DNA from: UBA6215 sp964484255
Lineage (GTDB): Bacteria; Omnitrophota; Gorgyraeia; Pluralincolimonadales; Pluralincolimonadaceae
NCBI GenBank assembly: GCA_964484255.1
Contig: CAZAEH010000005.1
Coordinates: 4,505-68,504 of the forward strand
DNA: 64,000 nucleotides
Direction of reading: 5' to 3'
Position 1 is the stretch's first letter. Each line of letters begins with the position of its first letter. The notes under the pieces are model-generated. The model worked only from the letters and a program-made list of their open reading frames with translations. It did no database searches and had not been told where the DNA came from. Positions 34,056 to 43,395 of the stretch are shown here, piece after piece. The translations under genes and the position numbers were made by a program.

Positions 34056-34658
34056 ATGGCTAAAGAGACGACGCACACGAAAAAGAAGAAGTCTTGGCTA
34101 AGGGAGATCGCGGAGATAATATTAACCGCTTTCATCCTTGCTTTTTTCATAAAGGTCTTCATCTTCGAGCTCTATAAGATACCTTCGGGTTCCATGATAC
34201 CGACCCTGTTGGTCGGTGACAGGATAATAGTTGTCAAATACGTCTACGGCGCGAGATTGCCCGGCATTAATATCCGCCTTCCGGGCTTAAGGGAACCGAA
34301 GAGAGGCGAGATAGTCGTGTTCAAGTCGCCGGAAGATCCGGGCAAATCTTTCATAAAGAGGTTCGTCGCTACCGGCGGCGAGACCGTCGAAATAAAGGAC
34401 GGCAAGATACTCGTGAACGGAAGGGCCGTTGAGGACCCTCCGGCTTTCAGGCAGGTATATTACTACAACAGGGGCCAGTTCGGTGAAGAAGGCAAACCGA
34501 TAACCGTGCCGAAGGATTGTTATTTTGTTCTTGGCGACAACTCCGCTTTCAGTAAGGACAGCAGGTACTGGGGATTCGTGCCGAAGAACTACCTTATAGG
34601 CAAAGCGGTAATTGTAGTCCTGCCGCTTAACAGGATGCAGCTTATAACCGATAAATAG
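34056..34658 (+). CDS. lepB: Signal peptidase I
   Basis: LepB removes signal peptides at the outer face of the inner membrane. The 200 residues have one N-terminal membrane segment (about 18-38), the nucleophile S46 in PSGSMIPT, the general base K101 in FIKRFVA, and the GDNSAFSKDSRYWG box. The lepA-lepB order is common. pgsA starts on the base after its stop. Confidence 0.97.
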   Translation: MAKETTHTKKKKSWLREIAEIILTAFILAFFIKVFIFELYKIPSGSMIPTLLVGDRIIVVKYVYGARLPGINIRLPGLREPKRGEIVVFKSPEDPGKSFIKRFVATGGETVEIKDGKILVNGRAVEDPPAFRQVYYYNRGQFGEEGKPITVPKDCYFVLGDNSAFSKDSRYWGFVPKNYLIGKAVIVVLPLNRMQLITDK

Positions 34659-35210
34659 ATGAATCTGGCTAACAAGATCACTATACTAAGGGTACTGTTG
34701 ACGCCCTTTTTTGTGGGCCTTGTTCTTTACTATAAACCTGACCAGGACTATTTAAGATATATAGCACTGTGCGTTTTCAGCATAGCTGTCCTTACCGACG
34801 CCCTCGATGGTTTTTTGGCAAGGTTCCTGAAGCAAAAAACGACCCTGGGCACGATAATGGACCCCATAGCCGATAAGCTCCTGTTGATAACAGCATTCAT
34901 CAGCCTGACGGTGTGGGACGCAGCCGTAAAACTTCCGCTCTGGCTGCCCATAATCGTGGTAAGCAGGGATATCATAATAGTCATCGGTGTGCTGGTGATA
35001 TTCCTGCTTCACAGTGATATAAAGATATCTCCCAGCCCGCTCGGGAAGATCACTACTTTCACTCAGATGTCGGCCATAATCAGCGTATTGCTGCTATGGG
35101 AACGTTCCGAATATGTCTGGAACACCGCGGTATTTTTTACTGCGCTTTCCGGGATCGATTACATCTATCGCGGGACCAGGCTTATGAACGGCAATAACGG
35201 GAAAAAATAA
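34659..35210 (+). CDS. pgsA: CDP-diacylglycerol-glycerol-3-phosphate 3-phosphatidyltransferase
   Basis: PgsA makes phosphatidylglycerol phosphate. The 183-residue membrane protein has the CDP-alcohol phosphotransferase motif DALDGFLAR-x-LK...G...DPIADK near residues 47-72 and several hydrophobic helices. The sequence context of lipid genes (plsY, gpsA) supports phosphatidylglycerol rather than phosphatidylserine or cardiolipin synthesis. Confidence 0.92.
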   Translation: MNLANKITILRVLLTPFFVGLVLYYKPDQDYLRYIALCVFSIAVLTDALDGFLARFLKQKTTLGTIMDPIADKLLLITAFISLTVWDAAVKLPLWLPIIVVSRDIIIVIGVLVIFLLHSDIKISPSPLGKITTFTQMSAIISVLLLWERSEYVWNTAVFFTALSGIDYIYRGTRLMNGNNGKK

Positions 35211-35211
35211 T

Positions 35212-35832
35212 ATGGCGTTTATCATCTCCTTGTTCACGTGTTACGTTATAGGGTCCATACCTACAAGCTACATTGTGGCCAGATATCTCAAGGGAATAGA
35301 TATAAGGCAGCATGGCAGCGGGAACGTAGGCGCTACGAATACCGCAAGGGTAGTCGGTAAAGGTTGGGGCCTCCTGGTCCTCGCATTTGATATACTCAAA
35401 GGCCTTGTCTGTGTAACGTTGGCAGCCAGGTTCTTTTCCAGGTTCGGCGTCCCTGTGAGCATGGACGTATATCCCCTTATGCTCGGAGCAATGGCCATAA
35501 TAGGCCACATATGGAGCGTGTTCCTGGGCTTCAACGGGGGAAAAGGCATAGCAACCTCTTCCGGAGTCTTCATCGGGGTCGCGCCGGGAGTATTCCTTGT
35601 AGCGCTTTGTATCTGGATAGCCGTATTCGTGTGGCGCAGGTATGTATCGCTGGCATCGATCATAAGCGCGGTCTCGATACCTATCATGCTTTCAGCCGAA
35701 GGATACCGCGCTCCCTTTGTAGCCATAGCATCCCTGCTGAGCATAATTACCGTACTGAAACATTATCCTAACATAAAGAGACTGGTGCGCGGGGAAGAGC
35801 GCCGTTTCGAACTGAGGAAAAATGCAGACTAA
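35212..35832 (+). CDS. plsY: Acyl-phosphate:glycerol-3-phosphate acyltransferase
   Basis: PlsY adds the first acyl chain to glycerol 3-phosphate. The 206-residue membrane protein shows the three PlsY motifs: GSIPTSYI near 14, HGSGNVGATNTAR near 36, and HIWSVFLGFNGGKGIATS near 100. It overlaps gpsA, which makes its substrate, by 11 bases. Confidence 0.96.
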   Translation: MAFIISLFTCYVIGSIPTSYIVARYLKGIDIRQHGSGNVGATNTARVVGKGWGLLVLAFDILKGLVCVTLAARFFSRFGVPVSMDVYPLMLGAMAIIGHIWSVFLGFNGGKGIATSSGVFIGVAPGVFLVALCIWIAVFVWRRYVSLASIISAVSIPIMLSAEGYRAPFVAIASLLSIITVLKHYPNIKRLVRGEERRFELRKNAD

Positions 35833-36823
35833 AAAGATCTCGGTAATAGGCGACGGAGGCTGGGGGACTACTCTCGCAATGCTGCTTGTGTCGAACGGGC
35901 ATAAGGTAAACATGTGGGGCGCCTTTCCCGACTACATCAGGCAGATGGAAAAGACCAGGCAGAACGATAAGTTTCTCCCCGGAATAAAGCTGCCGGACTC
36001 GCTCGAGCTTACCTCTGATATCGCTCCTGCAGTAAACGGCAGCGAGGTAGTCGTTACTGCGGTCCCATCTCAGCACATGCGGGAAGTAACGAAGAAACTT
36101 AAAGGTCTGGACCTGCAAGGCAAACTTATCGTAAGCGTATCAAAAGGCATAGAGAACCAAAGCCTTATGAGGATGTCCGAAGTAATAACCGATGTGCTCG
36201 GCAACGTGAAGATCGGCGTACTTTCCGGTCCGACGATATCATATGAAGTTGCACGCGGGCTTCCGACTACGGTGGTCGCTGCCTCTGAAGATGAAACGGC
36301 CGCAAAGCAGATACAGGACCTGTTCATGTCGGATAACTTCAGGATATATACTAATACCGACATCATAGGGGTCGAGCTCGGCGGTTCGCTTAAAAACGTC
36401 ATAGCTATTGCCGCCGGTATATCCGACGGCCTTGGTTTCGGGGTAAACACCAAATCCGGACTCCTTGTCAGGGGCATAGTAGAGATCTCTAGGCTTGGGG
36501 CCGCGCTTGGGGCAAAGGCCGATACATTCTACGGCATAAGCGGCCTCGGGGACCTGGTAACGACCTGTGTAAGTTCCCACGGCAGGAACAGGTGGTTCGG
36601 AGAGGAGATAGGTAAGGGCAGGACCTCCCGGGATATCCTTAGCAGCACGGAGATGGTCGTTGAGGGCGTGGGTACGGCAAAATCGTGCCACGAGCTTTGC
36701 AGAAAGAACGGTATCGAGATGCCTATTGCCAATGAGGTTTACAGCGTAATATTTGAGGGAAAAGACCCTTTGACCGCCGTAAAGAACCTGATGACCCGCA
36801 AAAAGAAATCGGAAGACCGGTAA
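35822..36823 (+). CDS. gpsA: Glycerol-3-phosphate dehydrogenase (NAD(P)+)
   Basis: GpsA reduces dihydroxyacetone phosphate to glycerol 3-phosphate for phospholipids. The 333 residues begin with the Rossmann motif GDGGWGTTLA (first glycine position G-D-G rather than G-A-G), followed by VSVSKGIE, LSGPTISYEVARG, and the catalytic lysine region ELGGSLKNVIAIA. It overlaps plsY by 11 bases and ends the lipid block; no clear terminator follows. Confidence 0.97.
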   Translation: MQTKKISVIGDGGWGTTLAMLLVSNGHKVNMWGAFPDYIRQMEKTRQNDKFLPGIKLPDSLELTSDIAPAVNGSEVVVTAVPSQHMREVTKKLKGLDLQGKLIVSVSKGIENQSLMRMSEVITDVLGNVKIGVLSGPTISYEVARGLPTTVVAASEDETAAKQIQDLFMSDNFRIYTNTDIIGVELGGSLKNVIAIAAGISDGLGFGVNTKSGLLVRGIVEISRLGAALGAKADTFYGISGLGDLVTTCVSSHGRNRWFGEEIGKGRTSRDILSSTEMVVEGVGTAKSCHELCRKNGIEMPIANEVYSVIFEGKDPLTAVKNLMTRKKKSEDR

Positions 36824-36851
36824 ATATCCTTCCTTCGATTCCCACTATACA

Positions 36852-36881
36852 TTTACACAGCAATTTGATATAATTTATAAT
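36852..36881 (+). promoter_or_regulatory. Promoter before the tRNA-Pro gene
   Basis: TTTACA (36852-36857) is followed after 18 bases by a perfect TATAAT (36876-36881); a second TATAAT lies at 36869-36874. The spacing places the transcript start near 36888, some 15 bases before the tRNA. The surrounding AT-rich 60 bases contain no gene. Confidence 0.55.
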
Positions 36882-36902
36882 CTAAACTCATAAGAATATC
36901 CT

Positions 36903-36979
36903 CGGGGCGTGGCTCAGTTTGGTAGAGCACTTGTATGGGGTACAAGTGGTCAGCGGTTCGAGTCCGCTCGCCCCGACCA
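36903..36979 (+). tRNA. tRNA-Pro (anticodon GGG)
   Basis: A complete cloverleaf is visible. The acceptor stem CGGGGCG pairs with CGCCCCG (36969-36975), followed by A and an encoded CCA (36977-36979). The anticodon stem CTTGT/ACAAG encloses the loop ATGGGGT, giving anticodon GGG for proline codon CCC (and CCU). The T arm is AGCGG-TTCGAGT-CCGCT. A T-run follows at 36981-36988 but with no extra hairpin. hom starts 24 bases downstream and may be transcribed with it. Confidence 0.96.
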
Positions 36980-37003
36980 TCTTTTTTTGCAGGAGAAATT
37001 GAA

Positions 37004-38296
37004 ATGGAAAAGATAAACGTAGGGTTGATAGGCTTCGGTACCGTGGGAGGCGGGGTTGCCCGCGCTCTTGTCGAAAAATCCGCCCATATCGAGCGGTTGG
37101 TTGGCGCTAAAGTTTCGCTCAAAGTTATATGCGACAATAACTTAAGAAAGAAACGCGCCGTCAAGATCAATAAGAAATTGCTGACCAATGACATAAATAA
37201 GGTAGTTGGTAATCCTGATATAGATATTGTGGTCGAGCTCATAGGAGGTATACACCCGGCCAAGGAATTCGTTCTCAAAGCCATAAAATCCGGCCAACAT
37301 GTCGTTACCGCGAATAAGGCCTTGATAACCGAACACGGGCAAGAGATATTCGATTCCGCGAATAAGGAAGGGGTAGAGGTCTTCTACGAAGCATCCGTCG
37401 GCGGCGGCATACCAATAATCAAGGCCATGCGCGAAGGGCTCGTAGCTAACGAGATAGACACCATACTCGGCATAGTCAACGGTACTTCCAATTATATTTT
37501 GTCGTGTATGGCGGAAGAGGGATTGAGCTTTTCAGATGCCCTGGACCAGGCAAAGAAAAAGGGATACGCCGAACGCAATCCCGCGCTGGACATCGAGGGG
37601 TACGACTCTGCCCATAAACTTGCCATACTGGCGTTGCTCGGTTTCGGGAAATTCGTCAAGATCGGCGATATATACGTCGAAGGCATACTTGATATATCAC
37701 AAAACGACATAAGGTATGCCGATGAGTTCGGTTATGCCATTAAACTCCTCGCGATAGCAAAAAGGAATGGCAAGGACCTTGAAGTCAGGGTCCACCCGAC
37801 ACTATTGTCGAAAGAACACCTTTTGGCTAACGTCAATGGTGTATATAACGCGATATACGTACATGGGGACATGGTAGGCGGCACACTTTTCTACGGCAGG
37901 GGAGCGGGGCAGAACCCGGCCGCAAGCTCCGTCGTCGGCGACGTCATAGACCTGGCCCGCAACCTCAGGTTTAACACCGTCGGCAGGGTCCCGATCTACA
38001 TGAAAGACAAGTCGATCAACAGGATCAGCAGGATGGACGAGATAGAAGCCAGTTATTACATACGTATATCCTGCATAGACAAGCCGGGTATACTCGGAAA
38101 GATCGCGGGCATCCTGGGACACCATAAAATATCCATAGCCAGCGTGGGCCAGAAGGAAAGGAAGAAAGCAAGGATAGTTCCCGTGGTAATGATGACCCAC
38201 GAGGCAAAAGAAAAGAACATGAGGCAGGCGTTGGATGAGATAGACAGGCTGTCTGCCATAAGGCGCAAGACAGTGGCCATAAGGGTGGAGAGGTAG
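37004..38296 (+). CDS. hom: Homoserine dehydrogenase
   Basis: Hom reduces aspartate semialdehyde to homoserine. The start is ATG 37004 (430 residues), preceded by AGGAGA; an upstream ATG at 36935 lies inside the tRNA. The NAD-binding GFGTVGGGVA is at 9-18, VVELIGG and TANKALI follow, and the catalytic domain has GIVNGTSNYIL and GYDSAHKLAILA. A C-terminal ACT domain (about 350-430) suggests threonine feedback. It is the monofunctional type without aspartate kinase; thrC follows after 3 bases. Confidence 0.97.
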   Translation: MEKINVGLIGFGTVGGGVARALVEKSAHIERLVGAKVSLKVICDNNLRKKRAVKINKKLLTNDINKVVGNPDIDIVVELIGGIHPAKEFVLKAIKSGQHVVTANKALITEHGQEIFDSANKEGVEVFYEASVGGGIPIIKAMREGLVANEIDTILGIVNGTSNYILSCMAEEGLSFSDALDQAKKKGYAERNPALDIEGYDSAHKLAILALLGFGKFVKIGDIYVEGILDISQNDIRYADEFGYAIKLLAIAKRNGKDLEVRVHPTLLSKEHLLANVNGVYNAIYVHGDMVGGTLFYGRGAGQNPAASSVVGDVIDLARNLRFNTVGRVPIYMKDKSINRISRMDEIEASYYIRISCIDKPGILGKIAGILGHHKISIASVGQKERKKARIVPVVMMTHEAKEKNMRQALDEIDRLSAIRRKTVAIRVER

Positions 38297-38299
38297 GAC

Positions 38300-39364
38300 A
38301 TGTGGAAAGGCCTTATACACAGATACGGGAAATATCTCCCGGTATCTTCCAATACACCGGTCATAACCTTAAACGAAGGCGATACCCCGCTTATATATTC
38401 TTGCTGCCTGAGCGAAAAACTTGGAAAGGGCTATGAGGTATACCTGAAATTCGACGGGGCGAACCCTACCGGCTCGTTCAAGGACAGGGGTATGACCATG
38501 GCTGTATCCAAGGCTCTTGAAGAAGGCTCAAAAGCTGTGATGTGCGCATCCACCGGTAACACTTCGGCATCTGCGGCTGCATATGCGGCGCGGGCAGGCA
38601 TGAAGTGCGTCGTCCTTATACCCAACGGGAAGATAGCTCTCGGGAAATTGGCACAAGCCATAATATACGGGGCGCAGGTGCTGGAAATAGACGGCAATTT
38701 CGATGATGCGCTTGAGATAGTCAGGAAGATCACCACGGATTATCCCATAACCCTGGTAAATTCCATAAACCCTTACAGGATAGAAGGACAAAAGACCGGG
38801 GCATTCGAGATATGCGATGCGCTTGAGGAAAGCCCGGACTTCCATTTCATACCGGTGGGCAACGCCGGCAATATTACCGCCTATTGGAAGGGTTACAAAG
38901 AATATAAGGAATTGGGCAAGATCAAATCACTGCCCAAGATGATGGGTTTCCAGGCTGAAGGAGCCGCTCCGATAGTCAAAGGGTGCGTCATAGAAAAACC
39001 CGAGACCATAGCCACCGCCATCAGGATAGGTAATCCTGCCAGCTGGAAACAGGCTGAAGCTGCGCGCGATGAATCCGGCGGCATCATAGATTCCGTGACT
39101 GACGATGAGATAATCGATGCCTACAAAATGCTGGCTGCAAAAGAAGGCATATTTGCCGAGCCTGCCTCGGCCGCGTCGGTAGCCGGACTGATAAAGATGA
39201 TCGAGAGGGGTTTTTTCAAACCTTCTCCAGAGAAAATGACCAGGATAGTGTGTATCCTTACCGGCCACGGCCTTAAGGACCCGGACAGGGCGATATCGAC
39301 CCTCAGCAAACCAAGATCGGTAAAGGCTGAGATGAGAGCCGTCCTGAATGCCATCGGCTTATGA
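38300..39364 (+). CDS. thrC: Threonine synthase
   Basis: ThrC converts O-phosphohomoserine to threonine with pyridoxal phosphate. The 354 residues match the shorter bacterial class. The PLP lysine lies in PTGSFKDRGM near residue 60, STGNTSASAAAYAARAG near 92, and the phosphate-binding loop GNAGN near 194. The end overlaps the apgM-family gene by 4 bases. Its substrate requires a homoserine kinase, and no thrB is seen. Confidence 0.97.
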   Translation: MWKGLIHRYGKYLPVSSNTPVITLNEGDTPLIYSCCLSEKLGKGYEVYLKFDGANPTGSFKDRGMTMAVSKALEEGSKAVMCASTGNTSASAAAYAARAGMKCVVLIPNGKIALGKLAQAIIYGAQVLEIDGNFDDALEIVRKITTDYPITLVNSINPYRIEGQKTGAFEICDALEESPDFHFIPVGNAGNITAYWKGYKEYKELGKIKSLPKMMGFQAEGAAPIVKGCVIEKPETIATAIRIGNPASWKQAEAARDESGGIIDSVTDDEIIDAYKMLAAKEGIFAEPASAASVAGLIKMIERGFFKPSPEKMTRIVCILTGHGLKDPDRAISTLSKPRSVKAEMRAVLNAIGL

Positions 39365-40563
39365 AATACATCCTGCTTGTCGGTGACGGGATGGCCGATT
39401 ATCCGGTCAGGGAACTCGGAAATAAAACACCTCTCGAGACCGCCAAGATCCCGAACATGGATCTACTTGCCAAGAACGGCAAAGTGGGCCTGGTCAATAC
39501 CGTTCCGAAGGGTTTCGCCCCGGCTTCTGACGTGGCAAACCTTTCCATAATCGGCTACGACCCCAGGAAATACTATTCCGGGAGAGGCCCCTTGGAAGCG
39601 GCTAATATGGGTATAAAATTGGGCCCCGACGACATAGCCTTCAGGTGCAACCTCGTTACCATCGATAACGGCTTGATGGCGGATTATTCCGCAGGACATA
39701 TAACCACCGAGGAGGCTTCTACCCTGATAAAGCTGCTGGACATGAAACTCGGTTCTGATAAAATAAAGTTTTATCCCGGCGTAAGCTACAGACACCTTAT
39801 GATCGTCAGCGATGCCTCACTTAAGGATACACTTATGGACCTCGAGTGTATACCTCCCCATGATATTACCGGGGAAGCGATCAAGGGCCGCCTCCCGAAG
39901 GGCAAGGGAAGCGAATTTATCGCAAAATTGATAGAAGATTCGAAACCGGTACTGTCGTCCCACGAGATCAACCAGGTAAGGATAGACCTGAAAGAAAATC
40001 CCGCGAACATGATCTGGCTGTGGGGACAGGGAGTCAACGCCAATATGCCGAAATTCAAGGACCTTTTCGGGGTTGAGGGGTCTGTAATATCTGCGGTAGA
40101 CCTCATAAAAGGCATAGGAAAGATAATAGGCCTTGAGGTTATCGAGGTCCCGGGCGCCACAGGATATTACGATACTAACTACCAGGGGAAAGCAAGGTAC
40201 GCGGTCGATTCCCTCGGACGCAGGGATTTTGTCTTTGTACATGTCGAAGCCCCGGATGAGGCGGGCCACAACGGCGACCTCAGGGCCAAGATAAACGCTA
40301 TCGAGAACTTCGACAGGTTCGTCGTAGGGGGCATCCTCGAAAAGTTCTCGGGCAGGAAAGATTTCAGGATAATGGTCCTTCCGGACCATTTTACCCCGGT
40401 GACCCTGAGGACACACACCAGGGAACCCGTGCCGTTCCTCATGTTCGGGAATGGGATAAGCGCGAACGGGGCTGAAGGGTTCAGTGAAGCCTCCGCGAAG
40501 AACAGCGGTATAAGTTTTTCGCACGGCGAAGAACTTATGCGGGATTTTATGGCTTCAAATTAA
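39361..40563 (+). CDS. ApgM-family phosphotransferase, candidate homoserine kinase
   Basis: The 400 residues belong to the alkaline-phosphatase superfamily, archaeal-type cofactor-independent phosphoglycerate mutase group. Metal and nucleophile motifs are LLVGDGMADYP near residue 4, the serine in FAPASDVANLSIIGYDP near 56-70, VEAPDEAGHNGD near 297, and LPDHFTPV near 340. Families of this kind have been proposed to act as homoserine kinase in genomes that lack thrB. Here the gene overlaps thrC by 4 bases and precedes lysC, exactly where thrB would be expected. Glycolytic phosphoglycerate mutase remains the alternative; sequence alone does not decide. Confidence 0.85.
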   Translation: MKYILLVGDGMADYPVRELGNKTPLETAKIPNMDLLAKNGKVGLVNTVPKGFAPASDVANLSIIGYDPRKYYSGRGPLEAANMGIKLGPDDIAFRCNLVTIDNGLMADYSAGHITTEEASTLIKLLDMKLGSDKIKFYPGVSYRHLMIVSDASLKDTLMDLECIPPHDITGEAIKGRLPKGKGSEFIAKLIEDSKPVLSSHEINQVRIDLKENPANMIWLWGQGVNANMPKFKDLFGVEGSVISAVDLIKGIGKIIGLEVIEVPGATGYYDTNYQGKARYAVDSLGRRDFVFVHVEAPDEAGHNGDLRAKINAIENFDRFVVGGILEKFSGRKDFRIMVLPDHFTPVTLRTHTREPVPFLMFGNGISANGAEGFSEASAKNSGISFSHGEELMRDFMASN

Positions 40564-40582
40564 AGGAGAAAGCGGAATAAAA

Positions 40583-41830
40583 GTGGGACAATCGAAAAAA
40601 GGCCTAGTGGTCCAGAAGTTCGGGGGTTCCTCTGTGGCAAACCCCGAGAGGATAAAAAAGGTCGCCGAAAGGGTCGTTAAATACAGGAAACTTGGCCATG
40701 ATGTGGTGGTTGTTGTATCTGCGCTGGGCGACACCACCGATGAGTTGATAGAACTTGCATCTAAGGTCACCGGTGACCCGTCCGAACGCGAGATGGATAT
40801 GCTCATATCGACCGGCGAGCAGATATCATGTGCGCTGCTAGCCATGGCCATACAGAAACTAGGCGTCCCGTCCATATCCTTCACGGGCGCGCAGGTCGGA
40901 ATAATCACCGATACAACACATACAAAAGCCCGTATCATCGACATATCCGCTTCTGACAGGATAAAGGAGCAGCTTAGGGGAGGCAAAGTGGTTGTCGTTG
41001 CCGGGTTCCAGGGTATAAGCATAAAGAAAGAGATAACCACACTGGGCCGCGGAGGCAGCGACCTGACAGCAGTAGCCCTTGCTAAAGCCCTCGGCGCAGG
41101 TATCTGCGAGATATATACGGATGTTGACGGCGTCTATACCGCAGACCCGCGTATAGTAAAGGATGCCAGGAAACTTCCCAGGATAAGCTACGATGAGATG
41201 CTCGAACTCGCATCATTGGGAGCAAAAGTGATGCAGGCCAGATCTGTCGAATACGGAAAACGCTACGATATACCCATACATGTGCGTTCGAGCTTTTCAG
41301 ACGCCGAAGGTACGGTAATATGCAAGGAGGTAAAATCAATGGAGAAGATAGACGTCAGCGGTGTGGCATTGCAAAAAGACGAAGCCAAGGTCACCATCTG
41401 TGATGTCCCGGACAAACCCGGGATAGCCGCGACCATATTCAGGGAACTCGGTGCAAATAATGTAGTCATAGACATGATAGTCCAAAACGTCGGAAGGACC
41501 GGTACCACCGATGTCTCTTTCACCGTCGTCAGCGAAGAATTGGCAAAGACCATGAAGGTTGCCAAGAGGGTCGCCCGCGAGATAGGCGCCGGGGAAGTGA
41601 TCAAAGATGAGAGCATTGCTAAAATATCGATCGTCGGCATAGGGATGAGGAGCCACGCCGGCATCGCGGCCAGGATGTTCAACGCCCTGGCAGCCAGGAA
41701 GATAAACATCGGGATGATATCAACCTCCGAGATAAAGATATCCTGCGTCATTAATAAGAAGTACGCGGAGGGTGCGCTTAAAGCGCTGCATGATGAATTC
41801 GGACTGAAGAAGGCCAACAAGGAAAAATAA
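40583..41830 (+). CDS. lysC: Aspartate kinase (GTG start)
   Basis: LysC phosphorylates aspartate, the entry to lysine, threonine and methionine synthesis. The 415 residues have VVQKFGGSSVA at the N-terminus, the GRGGSDLTA loop near 155, and YTDVDGVYTADPR. Two ACT domains (about 265-410) indicate allosteric control by lysine and/or threonine. The start is GTG 40583 with AAAGGAG about 14 bases upstream. As in other LysC genes an internal start for the ACT part is possible (GGAGG before ATG 41339, MEKIDVSGVAL), which would give a separate regulatory beta subunit. Confidence 0.97.
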   Translation: MGQSKKGLVVQKFGGSSVANPERIKKVAERVVKYRKLGHDVVVVVSALGDTTDELIELASKVTGDPSEREMDMLISTGEQISCALLAMAIQKLGVPSISFTGAQVGIITDTTHTKARIIDISASDRIKEQLRGGKVVVVAGFQGISIKKEITTLGRGGSDLTAVALAKALGAGICEIYTDVDGVYTADPRIVKDARKLPRISYDEMLELASLGAKVMQARSVEYGKRYDIPIHVRSSFSDAEGTVICKEVKSMEKIDVSGVALQKDEAKVTICDVPDKPGIAATIFRELGANNVVIDMIVQNVGRTGTTDVSFTVVSEELAKTMKVAKRVAREIGAGEVIKDESIAKISIVGIGMRSHAGIAARMFNALAARKINIGMISTSEIKISCVINKKYAEGALKALHDEFGLKKANKEK

Positions 41831-41831
41831 A

Positions 41832-43394
41832 ATGAAGCACGTCACGCTTTATGATACGACGCTCCGTGACGGGGCACAGACAGAAGGCATCTCATATTCC
41901 GTAAACGATAAGCTCCATATTACGGAAAAACTGGACCAACTTGGGATCCGTTTCATTGAGGGCGGATGGCCGGCTACCCCCAAGGAGATGGCCTTTTTCA
42001 AAGCCGCGAAGAAACTTAAACTGAAGAACTCTGAAGTCACCGCGTTCGGCTCAACGAGGAGACCTGAGACTGACGTAAAGCGAGACGTATTCACTAAAGG
42101 ACTGCTCGATTCCGGAACGCGCTGCGTTACTATTTTCGGCAAGACCTGGGACCTTCACGTAAAGGATGTCTTCAAGGTACCTCTGGATGAGAACCTCAGG
42201 ATGATCAACGAAACCGTCTCTTACCTTAAGTCAAAAGGCAGGACGGTCTTCTATGACGCCGAGCATTTCTTTGACGGCTATAAGAATAATCCCGAGTACG
42301 CGATGAAAACCGTTTTCGCTGCCCGCGATGCGGGAGCCGACTGCGTGATCTTATGCGATACTAACGGCGGCACGATAATGCCCGCGCTCGGCGAAATCGT
42401 AAAAGAGGTGGTGGCCAAGCTTGATTGCGAGGTAGGCATCCATTGCCATAACGACTGTGACATGGCCGTAGCCAATTCCATTGCCGCGGTCCAGGCCGGA
42501 TGCGTGCACGTCCAAGGCACGTTCAACGGTTACGGGGAACGCTGTGGAAATGCAGACCTGGTATCCATCATCGGCAACCTCAAATTGAAACTCGGCATCG
42601 ATTGCGTCAGCGATGAACAGCTCAAGTCCTTGACGGAAGTATCCCGCTATGTTGCGGAAGTAAGCAACGTTAAGCAGCGCGATAACCAGCCGTTCGTAGG
42701 GAACACAGCCTTTACCCATAAGGGCGGTGTACACATCAACGCTATGATGAAAAATCCCGTTACGTACGAGCATATCGATCCCCATCTGATAGGCAACAAG
42801 AGGAAGTTGTTGGTATCGGAGATGTCAGGCAAAAGCTCTATCATGATGAAGGCCAAGTCCCTCGAGTTGGACCTTGAAAGCAAGACTAACAGCACGAAAA
42901 AGATCCTCAATACGTTGCAAAAACTCGAACATGAGGGTTACCATTTCGAGATAGCCGAGGGTTCCCTCGAGCTCCTTATCAAGCGCGCCCTCAAGAAATA
43001 CAAAAAGTTCTTCGAACTGGAGGGCTTCAAGGTCGTCACGGAGAATAAGGGCAGCAAGCTGCTATCGGAAGCAACCATCAAGGTAAAGGTCAACAAGGTC
43101 ATCGAGCACACGGCGGCCGAGGGCGACGGCCCGGTCAATGCCCTTGATGCGGCACTGCGTAAGGCTCTCATGGAATTTTACCCGTCGCTGGCCGAGATGC
43201 GCCTCTCAGACTTCAGGGTCCGCGTACTGGACGAAAAAGCCGGCACCGCTGCAAAGGTCCGGGTGCTTATCCAGTCTTCCGACTCCAAGGATTCCTGGTG
43301 GACAATCGGTGTTTCGGAGAACATAATCGAAGCGTCGTGGGAAGCTCTGGTCGATTCCATAGAATATAAACTGCTCAAAGACCATAAACAATAA
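41832..43394 (+). CDS. cimA: (R)-citramalate synthase
   Basis: CimA condenses pyruvate and acetyl-CoA to citramalate, the threonine-independent route to 2-oxobutyrate and isoleucine. The 520 residues have the DRE-TIM barrel with TLRDGAQTEGISYS near 9, GTRCVTIFGKTWDLHV typical of the CimA branch, HCHNDCDMAVANS near 198 and GTFNGYGERCGNADL. A C-terminal LeuA-type allosteric domain (about 395-515) suggests isoleucine feedback. The long form (over 500 residues) is normal for this branch. Isopropylmalate or homocitrate synthase is less likely from the FIEGGWP segment. Confidence 0.9.
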   Translation: MKHVTLYDTTLRDGAQTEGISYSVNDKLHITEKLDQLGIRFIEGGWPATPKEMAFFKAAKKLKLKNSEVTAFGSTRRPETDVKRDVFTKGLLDSGTRCVTIFGKTWDLHVKDVFKVPLDENLRMINETVSYLKSKGRTVFYDAEHFFDGYKNNPEYAMKTVFAARDAGADCVILCDTNGGTIMPALGEIVKEVVAKLDCEVGIHCHNDCDMAVANSIAAVQAGCVHVQGTFNGYGERCGNADLVSIIGNLKLKLGIDCVSDEQLKSLTEVSRYVAEVSNVKQRDNQPFVGNTAFTHKGGVHINAMMKNPVTYEHIDPHLIGNKRKLLVSEMSGKSSIMMKAKSLELDLESKTNSTKKILNTLQKLEHEGYHFEIAEGSLELLIKRALKKYKKFFELEGFKVVTENKGSKLLSEATIKVKVNKVIEHTAAEGDGPVNALDAALRKALMEFYPSLAEMRLSDFRVRVLDEKAGTAAKVRVLIQSSDSKDSWWTIGVSENIIEASWEALVDSIEYKLLKDHKQ

Positions 43395-43395
43395 A

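Noticed and set aside
36935..37003. Extended start of hom inside the tRNA-Pro gene
   Set aside because: The added residues read tRNA sequence. ATG 37004 has a Shine-Dalgarno and gives the family N-terminus.
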